A stretch of 13,230 nucleotides of DNA, taken from contig JAJTUP010000210.1 in NCBI GenBank assembly GCA_021399435.1, positions 1 through 13,230 on the forward strand. The letters are read 5' to 3'. Shown in pieces: positions 1-8,919 of the stretch. Positions within the stretch are counted from its first letter, which is position 1. Every line of letters begins with the position of its first letter. The notes below the pieces were generated by a model, which was not told the origin of the DNA, made no database searches, and was given only the letters and a program-made list of their open reading frames with translations. Source of the stretch: Diaporthe sp. PMI_573 (taxonomy: Eukaryota; Ascomycota; Sordariomycetes; Diaporthales; Diaporthaceae). Position numbers and translations under genes: made by a program.

Positions 1-47
1 AAACTGCCACACTAGTCGAGTTGAACGGCCCGCTTACAGAAACGTAG

Positions 48-2921
48 GCATGTGAGAGCTGTCGACAGCTTAAGGCAAAATGCGACGAGAACAAGCCCTG
101 CAAAAACTGTACTGACAAAGACATAAATTGTCAATATCGCGATGCAGCCCCCAAGCAGTGAGTGCAGTCTACTTCTATGCGATGATGCCCCGTTTTATCT
201 AACCCACGCGCCTATAGGCAAGACAAGGCAACGCAAGACATACTGGATGCCATGAAGAGCATGTTGCAGTCGTATGACGAGAAGTTTACTGTTGGTCTGG
301 GCGAAGTGAGATCTGCAATCCGGGTGCTCAAGGGTGCGATCCAAACCGGACCTTCTCATAGCATGCAGGGGTCACCAGAGCTGGACGCGGATGTTAAAGC
401 AGAGCCGAGAGCAGTGACTCCACAATCGATGGCGGAGGTGGAAGAGACACTTTGTTCCTCGCCAGGAGACGCTATCGGGAACGGCGCGCTGGACCCACAT
501 TCTGCGGCGAGACGCATGCGAGCGTGGAGAACGAAGAGGAGTACGAGGAACGACCCGGAATCCCAGTTCAGCCGCTGCCGGCACCATTCCCTCACAACCA
601 CACAACTCCGTCGGCACAACTTCTCAAGTGGCCTGCTGTCAGAAAACTTGTGAAGCCGCTGCTGGATCGCGAGCACATCAAATACATCGAGTCCTACCCA
701 CAGCGATACGAAGAAGACCGCGGCGAATTACCTCTTTTCGGGCGCGGTGAAGGGACGAACTCGCGTGCAGCAGACCGCGATTCTACGTACGAGCATATGG
801 ACATACCAGACGATGCGTCGGTTGGCGATCACCCATCCCCGCCGGCGGATACAAAATGGGGTGCAATCGGGGATCTTGCTTCACCAGGTGTCTACCCGGC
901 CGACTTGGGAGCCAAAAGTCGTTCCGAGGGCGAATTGGACTTTGATCAAGCGAAGGCCCAGGCTTACGTTAACGCCTACAAGAAACACATACAGAATATG
1001 CACCCCTTGATTCCTCCATCTGACCTCAACGCCATGATTTATACATTCCTGGACGAAACCTCGAGCAATCAAGATGGTACCGGAAAACACAAGCAGGTTG
1101 CCGCAATCACCAACCACCAGCAAAGGCCGGCTCAGTCGTCGTTTGAACACGACAAGAAACGCAAACGTTCCCCTATGCCTAACAATGTAGAACCTGGACC
1201 AGCACCAAAAAGGCCAAAACCTCGACGCTCTGTCCGACATGCATTGGTCCTGCTTGTTCTCGCGCTTGGCAAGATCTGCATGTGGAGGGACCGAAAGCTG
1301 CCAGACCCGCCAGAGAAAGAGGTACCGAATTCGGGGTCAACGCTTGTCCGAAATGGCAATATCACCTCACCAAACCATGGCTCTCCCCCGTCCCGTGCTC
1401 TCTCAGAGCCTCCTGGCCAGGCTGAATTGCCTTCGCCAAAGGACCAGGAACGCCCGGGTGCCAGTCGACGCTCTCCGGCGCAGGCTTCTGGAATGCAAGC
1501 ACCAACAAGTGTCGCCTCTTCTGTGCCACCGAAGAAGAACTATGAAATCATCCCCGGTCTAGAGTACTTCGCCTATGCGACTGATATTTTAGGCAACCAT
1601 TTCGGCAGTTACAAGCTGAACTACATCCAGGCCCACATCCTTGCCTGTCTCTATTACGGCCAGCTCGGACGCGTGATCTCGAGCTTTCGTCACATCAGGT
1701 TTGCATGCTCGGCAATCATTGACAAGCTTCAACCGTAAGTGGATGAAAGGTTTCCTGCCGCGGAGAATGCCTGCTGACAACCACAGATCCATGGACCGAT
1801 TGAGCAAGAAGGCGGCAAGGGTAGCCGAGGCGCTGAAGAAAAACCCCGGGCCATGCGTAAATCCTGAGTCAGAGAAGACTGCTGGTATAGACACTAAGCT
1901 TCTCGTCGCCTTCTGGTCCTGCTGTCAATTAGAGAGGTAAGTGATCTGATTTCTGGTTTGCTGGGCCATTCATCTGACTGCCGCAGTGACATTCTCGCTG
2001 AGTTGAACCTCGTTCCTTCTGGAATTCTCCAATACGAGGACATTCTGCCGTACCCGGATCTCATTGTGTTGCGAGAAAGGCTGGGCTTCTCAGATGCAGT
2101 TGTGTACAGCTACGCTGCGCAGCTCTACCTGCGGAAACGGCTTAATAAAATCACTGGTTCTCTCTATGATCCCAACAACAAGCCTAGCGCTGAAACGCAG
2201 AAGGAAGTCCTGGCCGAGATCGAAGAGGACTTGGGGGAAAACAGCACTTTGTGGCTAGGAGAGTATAATTTTGACAGGAACGGCCCGCCAGCAAAAGATA
2301 TCTTGGCCGCACGCATCAGGGCCAAATTCTGGGGGGCCAACGTCATCACCTACCGCCCATCGATAAAGGCAGTGCTGGAGATGGGGCATAAGCGCAGCAA
2401 TACGTCTTCGGAAGACCCGGAGCGAGCCATCCCGAGCGAAGACGGAGGCGGATGGGCTACAGGAAGAAGCGACGCGAGGAATCCGAGTGTCATTGACCAG
2501 GTCGTGTTCGAAAATGCAAAAAAGGGAATCGATGCTGTCATCAAGAGTACTATGGCTTTCCACAGCCTCGAGGACAGACGCTTCATAATCACCAATGTTT
2601 TTGGAACAGCGCACGCGTATGTGTCTAGCTCGCCCCACTTCTGTCAACTTATTTTGAAAGCTGACTTGAAAAAGGCAATGGGGCAACCTTATCACGCTCA
2701 CTGCTGCTTATCACGATCCACTGATGGGGAATTTTGTCAACGAAGGTCAGCTACGACAGCTCTTGAGGATAACGATCGATTGGTTCAAGATTGTGGCCCA
2801 AGACTCTAGCAGCCTGGCTGTTGACCTTCGTGTCCTCGAAGGCTTAGAGGAGGGATTGCCCACTAAGGAGCAGTTGGCTCGCATGAGACCGACCCTTGTG
2901 CCGCCGGGACCAGGATCTTAG
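48..2921 (+). CDS. Zn(II)2Cys6 fungal transcription factor (5' partial; probably frameshifted)
   Basis: This is a binuclear zinc-cluster regulator that would bind DNA in the nucleus. The first visible exon (48-157) follows a TAG acceptor and encodes six cysteines spaced C-x2-C-x6-C-x5-C-x2-C-x6-C, the exact Zn2Cys6 pattern. A short helical linker follows. The middle-homology (fungal-specific transcription factor) region comes next, with the HNHTT segment near 590-605, ALVLLVLALGKIC near 1240-1280 and the conserved FGTAHAQWGNLITLTAAYHD spliced across the last intron. Introns are 158-217 (branch CTAAC near 199), 1735-1786, 1937-1986 and 2617-2674. All join in frame. The frame changes from frame 3 to frame 2 between about 465 and 520 with no convincing intron, which implies a 1-nt deletion or a sequence error. 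The stop at 2919 also looks premature. No target genes can be inferred. The family assignment is very secure, but whether this copy works is doubtful. Confidence 0.9.
158..217 (+). other. Intron directly after the zinc-cluster exon
   Basis: The donor is GTGAGT, a CTAAC branch site lies near 199, and the acceptor is CTATAG. Splicing joins CA to G, forming a Gln codon, and keeps the frame from the zinc cluster into the linker. It is 60 nt long, typical for ascomycetes. Confidence 0.85.
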
Positions 2922-3041
2922 GACAACCTCACTAAGCCGTCGTACGCATCCAACGGACCAACACCTCACTCGAGATCCGGCACTAGCCCGATCACACCAG
3001 GTGATCTAACACAAAGCCAACCTACTCCGATGGAGTACTAG
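2922..3041 (+). pseudogene. Probable lost C-terminal tail of the transcription factor
   Basis: Past the TAG at 2919-2921 the same frame stays open for 39 codons to a second TAG at 3039-3041. The encoded tail is rich in Ser, Thr and Pro (for example SGTSPITPGDLTQSQPTP) and ends in MEY. That composition is usual for the disordered ends of such regulators and unlike random 3' UTR. The simplest reading is that the TAG was a CAG glutamine codon changed by a C-to-T transition in a CpA context. Programmed stop-codon readthrough is a less likely alternative. Without readthrough this stretch is 3' UTR. Confidence 0.55.
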
Positions 3042-4173
3042 GTATGGGAATAGTGTTCGATCTGAGGCAAGATGTCACCACTCGACACCTAAATTCGCTT
3101 TGTTTTATGTATAGTACGTTATGTTAGAAGGCAGAGCCAATACGGCTCGTCGACTTTGGAGTATTTACCGACTGTGACGACGACAAAAAGTCAGACGCTG
3201 GTACTGTTCGGGATAATGGCCGGATGACGGCCGGATGACGGCAGGACAACGGCCAGATCAAGGCCAGGAGGGCTCGGTGACGGCTAGAGGCAAGCAGCAA
3301 GAAATATTCGTTCCATCGTCTTGGAGGACAGATGTCTAGCTGGATTTGAGCACGTCTTAATCCTTCTACTCTTTCGAGAGAACCACCTTAGAGGTGGCTG
3401 TAATGGAGCAACAACCGGGAACCAAAGATGAGAACAAAGCAGTCCTTGGACAGGCTGGGTCCCTGACGAATGACAAGCGCTGATGGGCATCGGCTGTCGC
3501 GATTGCATTTATATGGTCTTTGTTTTCTGATATGGACTAGTTCACACGAAATGAGAATTTCATTTTTCTATTTTCCTAAAGGGACAGAAGGAATACAAAA
3601 AGGTAGAAGGGGGTGGTATTGTTGAAAATTCTTGGCTCAAAAACGTTTTTGCTACTTCTCCACACCTGTCCTCTGCACCTACGCTGTGTACAAACGAGAC
3701 TGACTCTTACTTAGATGTGAAGGATATTATATGCACGCGCCGCCTATCACGATGGACAACATTGATGTAGACTTCTTTCCGTGACCGCGCGAGCTCCTCG
3801 GCAAATCTTGGCGATGCCTTGGGGGAAAGTCTTCTGGTAGATCTAGACCGCAGAGGTATCCTTCTAGGACGTCCGTGTTCTCCGCCTTCTTCAGGAAGAC
3901 ACACCGCTCAAGGGGCAAGAGACGAGTATACTGAGCAGGGAAAGCTGTTCATGGTAAAAGAAAAAGGCTTTGCACCCATTGCAAGTTGACTGGTCAGGAA
4001 ATTCGTAGAAGGATTACCCGCCTAACTGTTCGCAAATCCCTTCTCATATCACCTCAATTCAGTCGACTTGTATAGAATAAGAGAGTCTGCGTGGAAATGC
4101 GGCGCGGGTCCTCGGCCCGGTGTCCAACCAACCCTCTCGCCTTCAAGCGTAGCTTGCCCCACGCCTCAACGGC
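3042..4173. other. Gene-free spacer
   Basis: I find no convincing coding sequence here. The 3' UTR of the transcription factor probably occupies the first part (T-rich stretch near 3100). An 11-bp tandem repeat lies at 3218-3272. Near 3530-3660 the DNA becomes AT-rich. On the minus strand, 3918-3707 is open in two overlapping frames of about 64 codons each, neither with recognisable motifs. On the minus strand, 4173-4057 continues the frame of the neighbouring M16-like relic beyond its stop. Confidence 0.5.
3218..3272. repeat. Degenerate 11-bp tandem repeat, five units
   Basis: Two perfect units of GGCCGGATGAC (3218-3228 and 3229-3239) are followed by three degenerate units, GGCAGGACAAC, GGCCAGATCAA and GGCCAGGAGGG. 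The block is a short G-rich minisatellite in the spacer downstream of the transcription factor. No function is evident. Confidence 0.8.
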
Positions 4174-4994
4174 TTACGTCCATCTTGTCCCCGGGTACAG
4201 TACCTTCCGATCGTGCAGCAGGAATATCTTGAGGGCTTCAATCTCCTTCGCCTTGTCATGCTCCGCCGCATTCGAACTGTCTTGCATATCCACAGCCGCC
4301 TCAGCCTCTCTTCCGAGATTTTTCAGGTCTAAGGCCCTAAATATTTCCACGACCTGTTTGGTGGACACGTTGCTGGTTGCCTTGGCGATCATCCAGACCG
4401 AGATTTTGGCCCCCTTCGGTGACGCAAGGCTGATGTGCTTCTTGTAAAATTCGACCATGTCCTGTCTGGTCAGCTCCTTGACACGCTCTGCAGTCTTGGT
4501 TGCTATCTTGGCCGTCAGCTTTCACTCAGTGCGAATCATCTAGCTTAAGAGAGTCAACCCACATTGCCCCCCTGGGCGTCGAGGAGATCCTCGGCATCGT
4601 CTGAATCGCCTAAAGCGGAGAAAGTGAGATGATCGCGTACGCCTGGTCCGCCAGCACCTGCTTTACCGGAAAATATGTTGATGGTTTCCTGGATGTTCTC
4701 CTGCTCGCGACTCGGGTATACTGCGCCCAAATGACCCTGAAATTCGCCAGGGCCAGGGCCCTGTCTATCCTGGGAATGGGATCGAGAAGACGCCATACAC
4801 CATGCGCGTAGGTTGGCTGCCCCCGCGACGTTCTGGATCTTGACGTCGGTCAGTCGCTGTGGCTCGAAACCCGCCTGTTTTGCCGCAGCAACGGCAAGCT
4901 CTTCCAACCTACAAGCCTCATACAAGGAGTCCGCCCGTCTGGCTATGGCAATAAAATGCTTGTATTCCACCTGTTTGAGATTGCAGGCTTTCAT
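4174..4994 (-). CDS. Two-exon ORF ending in an M16 (insulin-degrading-enzyme-like) C-terminal fragment; probably a relic
   Basis: Exon 1 runs 4994-4563 (144 codons). A 44-nt intron (4562-4519, donor GTGGGT, acceptor AAAG) follows, then exon 2 4518-4174, giving 258 residues. Residues about 160-189 begin LTRQDMVEFYKKHISLASPK and go on to KISVWMIA. This matches the last domain of insulin-degrading enzymes of peptidase family M16, where human IDE has LTKEDIIKFYKE and KVSVHVLA. The HxxEH zinc site and all earlier domains are absent, so this cannot be an active peptidase. Exon 1 is not M16-like. Residues about 41-60 (AGFEPQRLTDVKIQNVAGAA) weakly recall the centre of TATA-binding protein, which may be chance. 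After the TAA the frame stays open for 39 more codons (to 4057), suggesting a premature stop. AT-rich TATA-like stretches lie upstream near 5025 and 5080. I read it as a truncated or chimeric remnant. The exon-intron model is moderately supported. Confidence 0.5.
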
Positions 4995-5665
4995 ATTGGC
5001 GGGCTTTCAGTCTTTTCGAGAAATTTATAAGAGAACACAAGACACTCATACTTCACAAGTAGGGTTTCAGAATATAAATAGTCGAGGACTTCACGCACTG
5101 ACCACTTCACGGATCACATAGTCAGGCTTTCCCCACAACAGTTTAAGTTGGCACAAATTCCTTCCTTTGCTGTCTGACAACGGTCTTTACGGAAAATGGT
5201 GAACGCATTCATTGCCCAGTGATACTAGAACACTACATGAGGACTCCCAGCTGAACGTTTAGGCAGTAAAAGGCAAGGCTCAGGACCTGGATGCAATGAG
5301 TGGTTTGACAAGTGCTGAAGGGGCCAAAGACAGCCTACATGGGAACACATTAAACGAGAGTCAATGACAAAGTGAGAAGACGAGCATGTGCGGATGGAAG
5401 CGATCAAATTCCCGGTCCATTTTTCCACATCATTGGCCTATGCACGGACCAGATTTGACTTGCAGGTCACAAATGGTCCGTGCATTTAATACAATCTGTC
5501 TCGATGACCGAAAAACTGTCAGAGCAGTAGACAGCGATGGGAAAAGCCTTTCAGACGGACGACTAACATGTGCACGAACAGGAGCGCAAAACGTGAATGC
5601 GAACGGTCTTGCAGTGTGCAAAATAGTGCGCTTATTTCAGCCACCCTAGTGCAGCAAATGCGGGG
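4995..5665. other. Non-coding spacer with possible promoter of the minus-strand ORF
   Basis: No supported gene lies here. AT-rich TATA-like strings (TTATAAATTT on the minus strand near 5025-5034, and a TATTTATATTC string near 5072-5082) sit 30-90 bases upstream of the minus-strand ATG at 4994 and could be its core promoter. A hairpin lies at 5440-5485. The short ORFs on both strands near 5225-5649 show no motif and look random. Confidence 0.4.
5440..5485. repeat. 12-bp perfect inverted repeat (hairpin)
   Basis: ATGCACGGACCA at 5440-5451 is the exact reverse complement of TGGTCCGTGCAT at 5474-5485. The inner sequence adds a further four pairs after a bulge. The loop is about 22 nt or less. 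It could be a structured RNA, a small element end or a dyad binding site. No flanking duplication was seen. Confidence 0.75.
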
Positions 5666-6552
5666 TCTGGTGAACCTGTCATAATACGTGACTTCGGTCA
5701 GCTAGCTGTCACGAGATATCGTGCAATAGAGATCCTCCCTAGAGATCTATGTAGAAGCGGTCCCCCCTTTGTCTTACCAAATAACCACATCATTACCGCA
5801 TTGCTACTTTTCATAACCTATTGGAAGAAGGCACTATTACATCAAGGTGTCGATCACGGATCTATACCACATAAATTCGCGAACCCACCCGACCATTCGG
5901 CTACCGTACTGTCGCGCTTTTGAGCTCATTATTGACATGCTTGTGCCACAGGCTTAGTACATTTCCAATCTTTCATTCTCCTTCGATGGACCAGAGCGCT
6001 CAGTCTCTGGCCCCTAGGGCATCTGCCGCAGACCGAATCGATGTCGTCCAAGAGCAGCAAGATTCGCGCTTTGAGCGATTGGAAAAAGAGCACACAGCGA
6101 AGCAGGCGCGCTTGAAAGAAGAGTATGACGCCCAAAGGGCACAGATCGAGTCCCAGCTGCGCGACGAGGCGGACAATTCTAAATCGCGCTTGAAAACAAA
6201 CATACAGAAGATACAACGCGCTCTTGTAGCGATCGAAGAGTCTGTCGAGTCAACCATCACCAAACGGGTAGGCCTCCAACTGGAAAAGGACTCGCTGTGT
6301 CGCAAGTACGAAGTTATGATAAAAAAAGCGGCTGCGGATCTGCATGATAAGGTTCATGATCTGATTACCAACGTAATGCTTGACTCAAATGGGACCCAAG
6401 CCGCGTTGTTGGAGACAGTATCGACAATGCCTTGCGCGGCGGTAAGTAAGCCTCCGAAGGGCGTGGATACCCTATGAATGCTGATTCTTAAAAACAGGAC
6501 GCTAGTAACGACCATCATTTCTTTAATTCGCGAGCCGAAATGCATCAGATGC
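5666..6552 (+). repeat. Left arm of a large inverted duplication
   Basis: This segment is homologous to the reverse complement of about 12250-11415. Shared landmarks in order are CGTGAC with GCTAGYT and TTGTC, then a CTTACC/CCACATC block, then TATTACATCAAGG, then ACATGCTTG and GCCACAGGCTT, then the coiled-coil coding exon, then the intron ending in AAAAACAG, then GCCGAAATGCATC. Homology ends near 6552, just inside exon 2. The arm therefore carries the upstream region and the first two-thirds of a kilobase of the gene, but not its main exon. Confidence 0.85.
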
Positions 6553-6725
6553 CCCTGGGTCGGTATCTGTGCCTCGAAGCAGCGCATTACACTCGGAGGC
6601 GTTATTGTCCTCAACCGCCTCGAGGCTGGCCTTCTCTTCGAGCACCAGCCCTTTTCCGTCACATTTGCCCACATGCTTTAATGGTTGCCGCTACCCTCTA
6701 TGCCCACCAGGCCCGTCTTGCATAG
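5986..6725 (+). CDS. Truncated copy of a coiled-coil gene family member
   Basis: Exon 1 is 5986-6441 (152 codons), the intron is 6442-6497 (donor GTAAGT, acceptor AAAAACAG, 56 nt), and exon 2 is 6498-6725, predicting 227 residues. I start at the ATG at 5986 because the paralogue at 11975 has an ATG at the same place and both continue with Met-Asp. Residues about 24-125 form a long charged coiled coil (ERLEKEHTAKQARLKEEYDA and onward), probably for dimerisation. Compared with the 628-residue paralogue, homology stops about 18 codons into exon 2, after MHQMP. The rest (LGRYLCLEAAHY onward, Arg/Pro-rich) is unrelated and reads through foreign sequence. The Cys/His module is therefore missing. 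It is either a pseudogene or a gene for a coiled-coil-only protein that could pair with the full-length paralogue (inference). The function of the family is unknown to me. Confidence 0.65.
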
Positions 6726-6866
6726 GTCATAGTTCACGACATAATCGCACGTGGCGCCGGCCGCGAAGTCAACTTGGAAGCGGCTGCTAGGACACATCGA
6801 GAGGCTGACAAGATCTTGTCGACCTGGCGTGGCGACTATTAAGAAGTAGCTACCTAAACCAGACAC
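6552..6866 (-). other. Protein-like minus-strand relic, cysteine-containing, one frame change
   Basis: Reading on the minus strand from 6866, one frame gives FQVDFAAGATCDYVVNYDLC followed by KTGLVGIEGSGNH and then a stop. Moving to the next frame at that point gives a continuous acidic stretch with GKCDGKGLVLEEKASLEAVE and NNASECNALLRG, which stays open past 6552. Composition and the spaced cysteines look like protein rather than noise, but I recognise no family. It overlaps, in antisense, the foreign 3' end of the truncated coiled-coil gene. It may be the remains of an older gene into whose 3' end the inverted arm was joined. Evidence is weak. Confidence 0.3.
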
Positions 6867-7179
6867 TCCGTATCTCTGTGCGAAAGACTAGGCAGACACA
6901 ATTCAATGTTTTCTTGAGGAATGCGACGAAAGAGAAAACAGTGATCATTAGATCTCCATACCTTATGTGCATGAATTACTACCATAATAACGTCGGAATC
7001 CACGTCGACGATGCCATACATTGTCCGGCCCCTGAATACTGTCCACGCCCACTCGGGGATGCCGATTCCCTGTCCATGCCAGTGACTTGCGAAGTTGGCT
7101 CATGACTGGGACCCGGAGCCAATGGTCGGGATTTTCTCCTGGGGTTGCAACCCTCAAGGCAGCTGAAAAGGCTTGTGGT

Positions 7180-7187
7180 ATGGCGGG
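7180..7187. repeat. Target-site duplication, left
   Basis: ATGGCGGG directly abuts the left end of the hAT element and is repeated exactly at the right end. Eight bases is the standard hAT duplication. Confidence 0.95.
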
Positions 7188-7207
7188 CAGGGTAGGGAAT
7201 CAATCCA
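7188..7207 (+). repeat. hAT terminal inverted repeat, left
   Basis: These twenty bases from CAGGGTAGGG to AATCCA are the exact reverse complement of 8920-8939. The outer CAGGG is a frequent hAT terminus. Confidence 0.95.
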
Positions 7208-7228
7208 TCCACGTCAATATCCGACTTT

Positions 7229-7299
7229 GTGGATTGAATTGACGGCTTACTCAGCAGGGTGCTCGTGGATTGATGTCCACGAGGCTATCTGTGGATTGA
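7229..7299 (+). repeat. Left subterminal repeat array of the hAT element
   Basis: GTGGATTGA occurs at 7229-7237, 7265-7273 and 7291-7299, the last two each followed by TGTCCA. The terminal repeat itself holds a related TCAATCCA in the opposite orientation. In hAT elements such subterminal motifs are bound by the BED-type N-terminal domain of the transposase (family knowledge). That domain is lost from this copy. Confidence 0.85.
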
Positions 7300-7395
7300 T
7301 GTCCATAATATTGAACCCGTGGAAGACCCCTGTCACATTAACTCGGATTTCCTAATCGGGCAATTCGGGATCCTATCGCCGAAATCTCGATTGCC

Positions 7396-8583
7396 TCACT
7401 CCTGCTGCTCCTCCAAACAAGCCCGTTCAACAGCCTCCTCCAACGCTGTATCGTCAAGCAGTATGCTATCGACATCTTCGATAATGCCTGCGCGTAACCA
7501 AGATCGCAGCGTTTGGATTAGTCCAATCGTCCCAGCGTCTAAGCGGTTTCGGAGGGGCGTGACCATCAACCCGGTGGCAGAGAACAGTCTCTCGCACTCC
7601 GAGCTCATGGCCGGCACTGTCATGACGTCAAGAGCTATTCGAGATAGTCTCGGGTACTTAAACCTCTTGAGGATCCAATACTCAACAGGGTCTGCGACGT
7701 CCTTGTCGCTCCCAGACACACTGGCCTGCCAGCGGATATTGACGGTATCGATTACGATACCGATCAAAGGAGGACAAGGTCGTCTTTCGCCTCTTCACAA
7801 CCGGACCTTCAGGAGACGTGACTGTGATCTTGTATTCCGTCTCCCAAAGACGTTGCACGATATCCTTCGCTTCATCGACCCAACCTGGATGCTGTTGACC
7901 CGAAACCTCGTCGAAATAGTCCCATCGCAGGCTAGGGTGCAAGGCGGCGGCGGCGTAGTATGCTGGTGAGTCCCTCAAAGTATTGTATTATTTATCAAGC
8001 TTCTTCCAGCCAAGGTTGATATTAACACTGAATTGCTCCGGCTCAGGATGCCTCTCAATATGCGATTTTGCATCCTCGAGCCTTCCAAGTAGGAATTCGA
8101 ACGCCTCCAGCACACCAGTCATAGAGCCAAACGTTTCTCTAACTCCAGACGATCGGTATCGCGACTGTCCGTTCCCTGAAGTACTTGCACAACCACGTGG
8201 AAATCGGAGAGGATCTCATCAAACGTCCTCAGCACCGCCCAATCGCTCTCGTTGATGAAGCTCGACTCCTCGAGGCAGGGAGGAAGCCTCTGTCCTCCCT
8301 CACCTTTCCGAGCGTCTCGGAATAGCCTCTTGGCTTTGGCGGTGAATTCTTCGTAGAAGGGCTGCAATCGAAGCATTCGTTTTATCATGTAGTATTGGGA
8401 TAACCATCTAGTATCGTTGTCAAGGACAACGTCAACTGGCCGTTGCTTTCCACCTTCAGGATCGCCAGAAGCTGCAAATGAGTCTTGTTGCAGTAGAAGG
8501 CTGGCGGACTTCGGGGTCCGGATCCAGACTAGGCCGAGGGACCTCAGCATGCCCGTCGTTGTTGGTCGGTAGTTTAGGGTCAA
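7396..8583 (-). pseudogene. hAT transposase remnant (middle and C-terminal part)
   Basis: Read from 8583 downwards. The first segment (8583 to about 8130) has PVDVVLDNDTRWLSQYYMIK, the hAT DNxTRW region, then ESDWAVLRTFDEIL. A frameshift near 8130 leads to TFGSMTGVLEAFEFLLGRLE and GWKKLDK. An in-frame TAA (minus strand, 7990-7988) interrupts LDK-YNTLRDSPAYYAAAALHP. A second frameshift near 7765-7740 leads to the C-terminal dimerisation region DPVEYWILKRFKYPRLSRIA and PAMSSECERLFSATGLMV, then TPLRNRL, ending at 7396. The BED zinc finger and the first catalytic aspartates are absent, and only about 350 bp without coding potential separate the start from the right terminus. The gene is inactive, with at least two frameshifts and one stop. 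The family assignment rests on these motifs. Confidence 0.9.
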
Positions 8584-8797
8584 AAGGAAAGTCCGCTATC
8601 TCGAGATTGAAGGTTCACCGACCGTATGAATCAAGCAAATGAGGAGACATTTTGGGTTCAGGCGTTATAACGCGTCACGACGTGTCAGAACGCGTCAGAG
8701 GTATTGCCTGATTAGATCTGTTAGTGTTTGCGCAGAGATACATAGCAAGTATTAACGAAATATATCAAGGCGCCCATACCCCTGACTAGCGTCCACG
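8584..8797. other. Non-coding interior of the hAT element
   Basis: There is no coding potential. At 8661-8700 lies a cluster of ACGCGTCA/ACGTGTCA-type motifs. It includes the 12-bp palindrome GCGTTATAACGC, followed by CGACGTGTCAGAACGCGTCAG. This may be the left-over junction of an internal deletion or additional subterminal sites. Confidence 0.5.
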
Positions 8798-8887
8798 TCA
8801 ATCCACATCTCAATCCACGAGCCCCCAACCGTGGATGGATTGATTACATAACAACAGGTCTCGTGGATTGACGTTGACGTGGATTGA
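8798..8887 (-). repeat. Right subterminal repeat array of the hAT element
   Basis: TCAATCCAC occurs at 8798-8806 and 8810-8818. Its complement GTGGATTGA occurs at 8863-8871 and 8879-8887, and a version with a 4-bp insertion lies at 8831-8843. A further copy at 8919-8927 merges with the terminal repeat. Both orientations occur here, while the left end uses mainly one. Confidence 0.85.
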
Positions 8888-8919
8888 AGTCAATATATTG
8901 ATCAATACCGTGGAAGTCG

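Noticed and set aside
414..511. An intron to explain the frame jump in the transcription factor
   Set aside because: The phase fits, but the donor (GTGACT) is mediocre, the acceptor is GAG, and there is no branch site or pyrimidine tract, unlike the four clear introns of this gene. A frameshift is preferred.
3707..3918. Overlapping minus-strand ORFs as a small gene
   Set aside because: There are two equally open frames, no motif, no conserved start context, and nothing to choose between them.
5920..5985. Upstream extension of the left coiled-coil protein (and the equivalent at 12020-11976)
   Set aside because: The extended frames begin with TTG. Both copies have an ATG at the same aligned position (5986 and 11975).
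7319..7969. A 216-codon plus-strand ORF within the hAT element
   Set aside because: It runs antisense to recognisable hAT transposase motifs on the minus strand and has no independent features.
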